A program made the position numbers and the translations under genes. From contig CAXXEH010000003.1 in NCBI GenBank assembly GCA_963677935.2, positions 1,550,001 through 1,614,000 on the forward strand: a stretch of DNA of 64,000 nucleotides, read 5' to 3'. Below the pieces are notes generated by a model. It was not told the DNA's origin, did no database searches, and was given only the letters and a program-made list of their open reading frames with translations. How positions within the stretch are numbered: position 1 is the first letter of the stretch; every line of letters begins with the position of its first letter. The stretch is from JAAFHB01 sp963677935 (GTDB lineage: Bacteria; Bacteroidota; Bacteroidia; Bacteroidales; Prolixibacteraceae). Positions 60,696 through 64,000 of this stretch are shown in pieces.

Positions 60696-63377
60696 TTATT
60701 GTTTAATTCCTAGTGTTACAATTTCGTGAGGTTTGAGCTGAACGGTTACCGATTTCCCACTCATACCCGGGCTTTTAACATCCTTTAGTGGAAACTCAAG
60801 CAGATTAAGTCTCCTTACCGATTTAACGGTTACAGGAAGGTCTATTTTTGCAGTTGTCCCTTTCCCTTCGATCTCCACCAGTCGAACAATCAGCTCATCG
60901 CCATCTTCCGACTGCTTCAACCCTGTCATTGCAACATTAGCTGGTGATAAGGCGAAGAACGAGGCCTCCTCCGGTCGTGATGCATGATTTTTTACCAAAG
61001 CAAGTGATGGCGGTTCAGCGGCATAAACGGGGACATTAAAATCTTCCCCTTCGGCCCAGACGTCACTTTTCCAGTCACCAGTGTGCGGATAGAGTGCATA
61101 ACTGATACTAAATTTCCCAAGATTCGGATAGATATCGGGATCGCCGGCAGACCTCATCAATGTGATTCTTAAATCTCCGTTGTGAAATGAATTGCCGTAT
61201 TTGGTTTTATTCAGCAGGGCAATACCTGTTTTTCCATTGGTAACATCGACCCATTTTTGTGCAGGAACCTCCTGACCGTCATTGGCCTCGGCAGTGATAC
61301 CATAATCGTTCCGGTGTTTAAGCGCTTCTTCAATCGGTTTTCCTCCAATTCTATCATCGGAAGGCCGTTCAACAATGTCAAATGGTACCTGAGAATAAAA
61401 TCCGGCATCCTGAATGGATAACGGAAAAACTGCACGTAACATTGGTGAATCAGTAGAATCAGATCCTGTTTCAAGCCAATGGACTTCCATGTCGTAGGCA
61501 ATCCGGGGATAGGACCGATAGATATACGCCCGTTCAATAAACCGTGATTTACCCCATGTTTTTACCGTTTCAATGCAGGCCCGAACGGGTCCGTTTTCAA
61601 CGATTTTCACACTATTCACATTTGTAACATCCTCAATTTTAACATTCTTATTCAGAACCCACGACTTCATTCCCCCTTTTTTATCTTCCTGAAACATACG
61701 GAGTGTATTGAGCTGACCACCAGGTTTCACCCATTCCGTATTGTTCCTTTTATCCAAAAGGCTTATGATACCACCGGTTTTCATGTCCACCTTAACTTTA
61801 AAAAAATCGGTATCGAATGTGTTGTTATTAAATGAAATTGGATCATTAAATTCCCCTGGTTTGGTTACATCCACATAATACGTTTTATAACCGCCGGCTG
61901 GCAAATCATCGACGATAAACTGAACTTTTGAGGTAAACCCCGGTGGGGTCACCTTTGCCCAAACAATCTGAGCAGGATAACTCTTGCCGGAACCGTCGCG
62001 TACCAAAACCGTGGCAACTTTGCCCTGACCTTTATCAATAGGGCTAATGATTTTCGAACCATAAAAATTGCCCCAGCTGTTGGCTTTGATAGAAACAGGT
62101 TCTGTATGGGAGTAAACACTTGCTTCAATAATTGTTTTTCGGACTGTCGGGTGCTGGTTATAGGCAACGATGGGTTGCCCCATTCCGATTTTGAATTTCA
62201 CCTCATCAGCCATTTTCCGGAAGGCATTGTCGCGCAGGTCAGTCGATTTACGAAGCACATCGGTATAACGTGCTACAGCTTCCTTGTTGGCTTCATTAAT
62301 GGCCGAACCCGGAAGGATATCGTGAAACTGGTTAAAAGTAACCGTTGTCCAAAGATCACGCAGTTCTGCTGATGGGTATTTATCGCCATTCAACCAGCGG
62401 AGAGTATTGAAATATTCACTGCTATAGAGCGAATTTTCACAATTACGGTTCCCCTCTTTAATATCAGAGACATTGGAGTAACACCCCTCGAAAATAAATT
62501 GCATCTCCCCGAAATGGGTTGGTCGTCCTTCCATCTCTTTTGAAATTTTATGAAAGAAATCGCCGGCGGTAGAAAACTTGACGGCTGGATAACCCGGAGT
62601 CTTGTCCAACTGGTGCACCATATCGATATTTGCCCTTGTTGGACCTCCTCCATGGTCTCCAACACCCGTTATCTGGAGTAACCTGTGTTTATCAGGAGTG
62701 ATCTTTTTAATTTCATCCTTCAGATTAGGTTTAATATCGCCATTATAACCATCATTGGCATAGCATAATACTTTTGAAGAATCGCTTCCCTCCCACCAGA
62801 AAGAACCTTTATATGGTTTGCAACGGTGGAAATAAAAATAGTCGCATCCGGCTTGTTTGAGAATCTGTGGCATCTGCGAAATATGTCCGAAATTATCGGG
62901 CAACCAACCGATATTGGCCATCTTCCCGAAATGGCTTTGAAAATAGCGTTGACCCAACAGAAATGAGCGGCTGATCGCTTCTCCCGAAGAGAGGTTCATA
63001 TCACCTTCGGTCCACATCCCGCCGACAATCTCAAGACGGCCTCCCTTCACATATTTCTTAACCATTTCGAGCAATGGCGGGTCGACTTTTTCAACAAAAT
63101 TATAGACGGCTGCCTGGCTCTGCACCATTGTAAAGTCGGGAAATTCATCCATAAAGGCGACTGTCTGCCGAAGATTATCGTTGGCCATCTTCATCGTTTC
63201 TGAATAGGTCCAAAGCCAGTTCATATCCATATGGGCATGTCCGACCACATGAATGGTATCTTTTACGGGGGCAACCTCACCTGTTGTTCCCGGGCAGTTA
63301 CCCGCAAAGGAGAATACTGGCAGACCAGCTGCAACTACCAAAATAATTACAAGAGCTTTACAATAGAATTTAATCAT
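60696..63377 (-). CDS. GH38 alpha-mannosidase 2, exported
   Basis: An 893-residue exported alpha-mannosidase with a signal peptide (MIKFYCKALVIILVVAAGLP). The zinc motif is VVGHAHMDMNWLWTYSETM (His and Asp ligands), and GMWTEGDMNLSSGEAISRSF follows. IGWLPDNFGHISQMPQIL holds the catalytic Asp nucleophile, and DYFYFHRCKPYKGSFWWEG fits the barrel. TFNQFHDILPGSAINE is the helical-domain His ligand motif. The C-terminal half is a beta-sandwich (VDMKTGGIISLLDKRN). All GH38 landmarks are in place, so activity is likely. It releases terminal mannose from alpha-mannosides or N-glycan-like structures. It lies between the UroD-like gene (63410) and the DUF4432 gene. Confidence 0.92.
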   Translation of the reverse strand: MIKFYCKALVIILVVAAGLPVFSFAGNCPGTTGEVAPVKDTIHVVGHAHMDMNWLWTYSETMKMANDNLRQTVAFMDEFPDFTMVQSQAAVYNFVEKVDPPLLEMVKKYVKGGRLEIVGGMWTEGDMNLSSGEAISRSFLLGQRYFQSHFGKMANIGWLPDNFGHISQMPQILKQAGCDYFYFHRCKPYKGSFWWEGSDSSKVLCYANDGYNGDIKPNLKDEIKKITPDKHRLLQITGVGDHGGGPTRANIDMVHQLDKTPGYPAVKFSTAGDFFHKISKEMEGRPTHFGEMQFIFEGCYSNVSDIKEGNRNCENSLYSSEYFNTLRWLNGDKYPSAELRDLWTTVTFNQFHDILPGSAINEANKEAVARYTDVLRKSTDLRDNAFRKMADEVKFKIGMGQPIVAYNQHPTVRKTIIEASVYSHTEPVSIKANSWGNFYGSKIISPIDKGQGKVATVLVRDGSGKSYPAQIVWAKVTPPGFTSKVQFIVDDLPAGGYKTYYVDVTKPGEFNDPISFNNNTFDTDFFKVKVDMKTGGIISLLDKRNNTEWVKPGGQLNTLRMFQEDKKGGMKSWVLNKNVKIEDVTNVNSVKIVENGPVRACIETVKTWGKSRFIERAYIYRSYPRIAYDMEVHWLETGSDSTDSPMLRAVFPLSIQDAGFYSQVPFDIVERPSDDRIGGKPIEEALKHRNDYGITAEANDGQEVPAQKWVDVTNGKTGIALLNKTKYGNSFHNGDLRITLMRSAGDPDIYPNLGKFSISYALYPHTGDWKSDVWAEGEDFNVPVYAAEPPSLALVKNHASRPEEASFFALSPANVAMTGLKQSEDGDELIVRLVEIEGKGTTAKIDLPVTVKSVRRLNLLEFPLKDVKSPGMSGKSVTVQLKPHEIVTLGIKQ

Positions 63378-63409
63378 AATTTCTTGATTATTAATTATTA
63401 TTAGTTTGT

Positions 63410-64000
63410 TTAACCATTAAATTCGCTGACAGCTTCAAACATAGCCACAATATTTTCGGGAGGAACATCCGGCATAATGTTATGAACCGTAGTAAACACA
63501 AATCCGCCTCCTTCACTGAATACCTCCAGGTTATGCCGGACATGATCCTTTACCTTTTGAGGTGTTGCACTGTTCAGGATACTCTTGGTATCGCATCCCC
63601 CACCCCAAAAGGTGATATCGCGTCCAAATTCTTTTTTCAACCGCTCAGGCTCCATATTGATGGCATTAATCTGTACCGGATTCAGAATTTCAAAACCCGC
63701 ATCAATTAGATCCGGAATCAACTCATAGATCCCCCCACAGCAGTGTAACATGGTGTGAGCCTGTGAATTAGCCTTTACATAATCGCATAGCATTTTATGT
63801 CGGGGTTTAAAGAATTCCTGGTACATCTCTGCCGGCATAAACGGACCGTTGGTTGTTCCCAGATCGTCACCAAATTTAATGATATCAACGACATCACCGA
63901 CAGCTTCGATGGTTTTTTCCAACCCTTTCATGTGACTTTCCATCAGCGCGTCCAAAAAGGTATGAACCCCTGAAGGGTCGGCTAATAAATCCATCAGGAA
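63410..64000 (-). CDS. UroD-superfamily protein, putative cobamide-type methyltransferase 3 (5' end outside window)
   Basis: The reading frame is open to the right edge; the first Met inside the window is at 63994 but is probably not the start. About 197 C-terminal residues are seen: DVVDIIKFGDDLGTTNGPFM, EMYQEFFKPRHKMLCDYVKA, TMLHCCGGIYELIPDLIDAG, FEILNPVQINAINMEPERLK and ITFWGGGCDTKSILNSATP. HCCG is the zinc H-x-C motif, and GGGCDTK adds a Cys that is not in the two other members. The C-terminal GGGFVFTTVHNIMPDVPPEN lacks the usual third Cys. It is upstream of GH38 alpha-mannosidase 2 in the same direction (32-bp gap). Confidence 0.8.
   Translation of the reverse strand, partial: FLMDLLADPSGVHTFLDALMESHMKGLEKTIEAVGDVVDIIKFGDDLGTTNGPFMPAEMYQEFFKPRHKMLCDYVKANSQAHTMLHCCGGIYELIPDLIDAGFEILNPVQINAINMEPERLKKEFGRDITFWGGGCDTKSILNSATPQKVKDHVRHNLEVFSEGGGFVFTTVHNIMPDVPPENIVAMFEAVSEFNG

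Overview
The window looks like a Bacteroidota chromosome, most likely a free-living glycan degrader of the Bacteroidales/Marinilabiliales kind. The signs are AT-rich spacers with few Shine-Dalgarno sites, matches to the TAnnTTTG -7 promoter element, a tmRNA whose tag reads GENNFALAA, and a very high density of secreted glycosidases beside sugar isomerases, kinases and proton-linked sugar transporters. No SusC/SusD pair is encoded in these 64 kb.

Region 1 (1-22.6 kb) is one divergent catabolic locus built around the 183-bp gap at 9351-9533, which carries 10-bp tandem direct repeats that look like DeoR-family operators. Leftward run a DhnA/LsrF-type aldolase, an FGGY sugar kinase, a secreted LamG/DUF1080-like protein, a mannitol-1-phosphate-dehydrogenase-like enzyme, and then two complete and one partial near-identical copies of a secreted ~550-residue protein of unrecognised family (here the 'GGDQ/DGYGDY family'). 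Rightward run the DeoR regulator, a class III aminotransferase, a Gfo/Idh/MocA oxidoreductase, a NodB-like exported protein, a diverged family member, a fucose/arabinose-isomerase-like protein, a FucP-like transporter and two more family members. With a truncated relic at 22.8-23.3 kb the family occurs seven times.

Region 2 (22.6-36.2 kb) begins with a scar (an isomerase-gene fragment, a terminator hairpin and the truncated family relic). It continues with a leftward operon: aldolase copy 2, metallophosphoesterase, GH42, DUF5107-TPR, GH27 and GH78. The operon is headed by a segmental duplication of the region 1 aldolase, its promoter and operator repeats, and the first ~40 bp of the DeoR gene. 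It therefore seems to have been placed under the region 1 promoter. A rightward acetylxylan-esterase-like gene follows.

Region 3 (36.2-41.5 kb) is a housekeeping interval: a probable group II intron 5' fragment directly behind the terminator of the tmRNA gene ssrA, ribulose-phosphate 3-epimerase, a PSP1/RicT-like protein and tRNA-dihydrouridine synthase. A Tat-exported Gfo/Idh lipoprotein gene overlaps the end of the dihydrouridine synthase gene.

Region 4 (41.5-64 kb) is a second accessory block centred on mannosides and galactosides. It holds a GHL/fucosidase-like hydrolase, GH36, two GH38 alpha-mannosidases, three UroD-like putative methyltransferases, a DoxX-Tat-TIM-barrel fusion, a sugar-porter MFS protein and an SGNH hydrolase. 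It also has a sugar route of D-lyxose/mannose isomerase, PfkB kinase and a second MtlD-like dehydrogenase, plus a DUF4432 mutarotase-like protein. A two-gene ABC module sits inside that last operon. A dispersed ~90-110-bp intergenic repeat links regions 1 and 4 and twice abuts a start codon.
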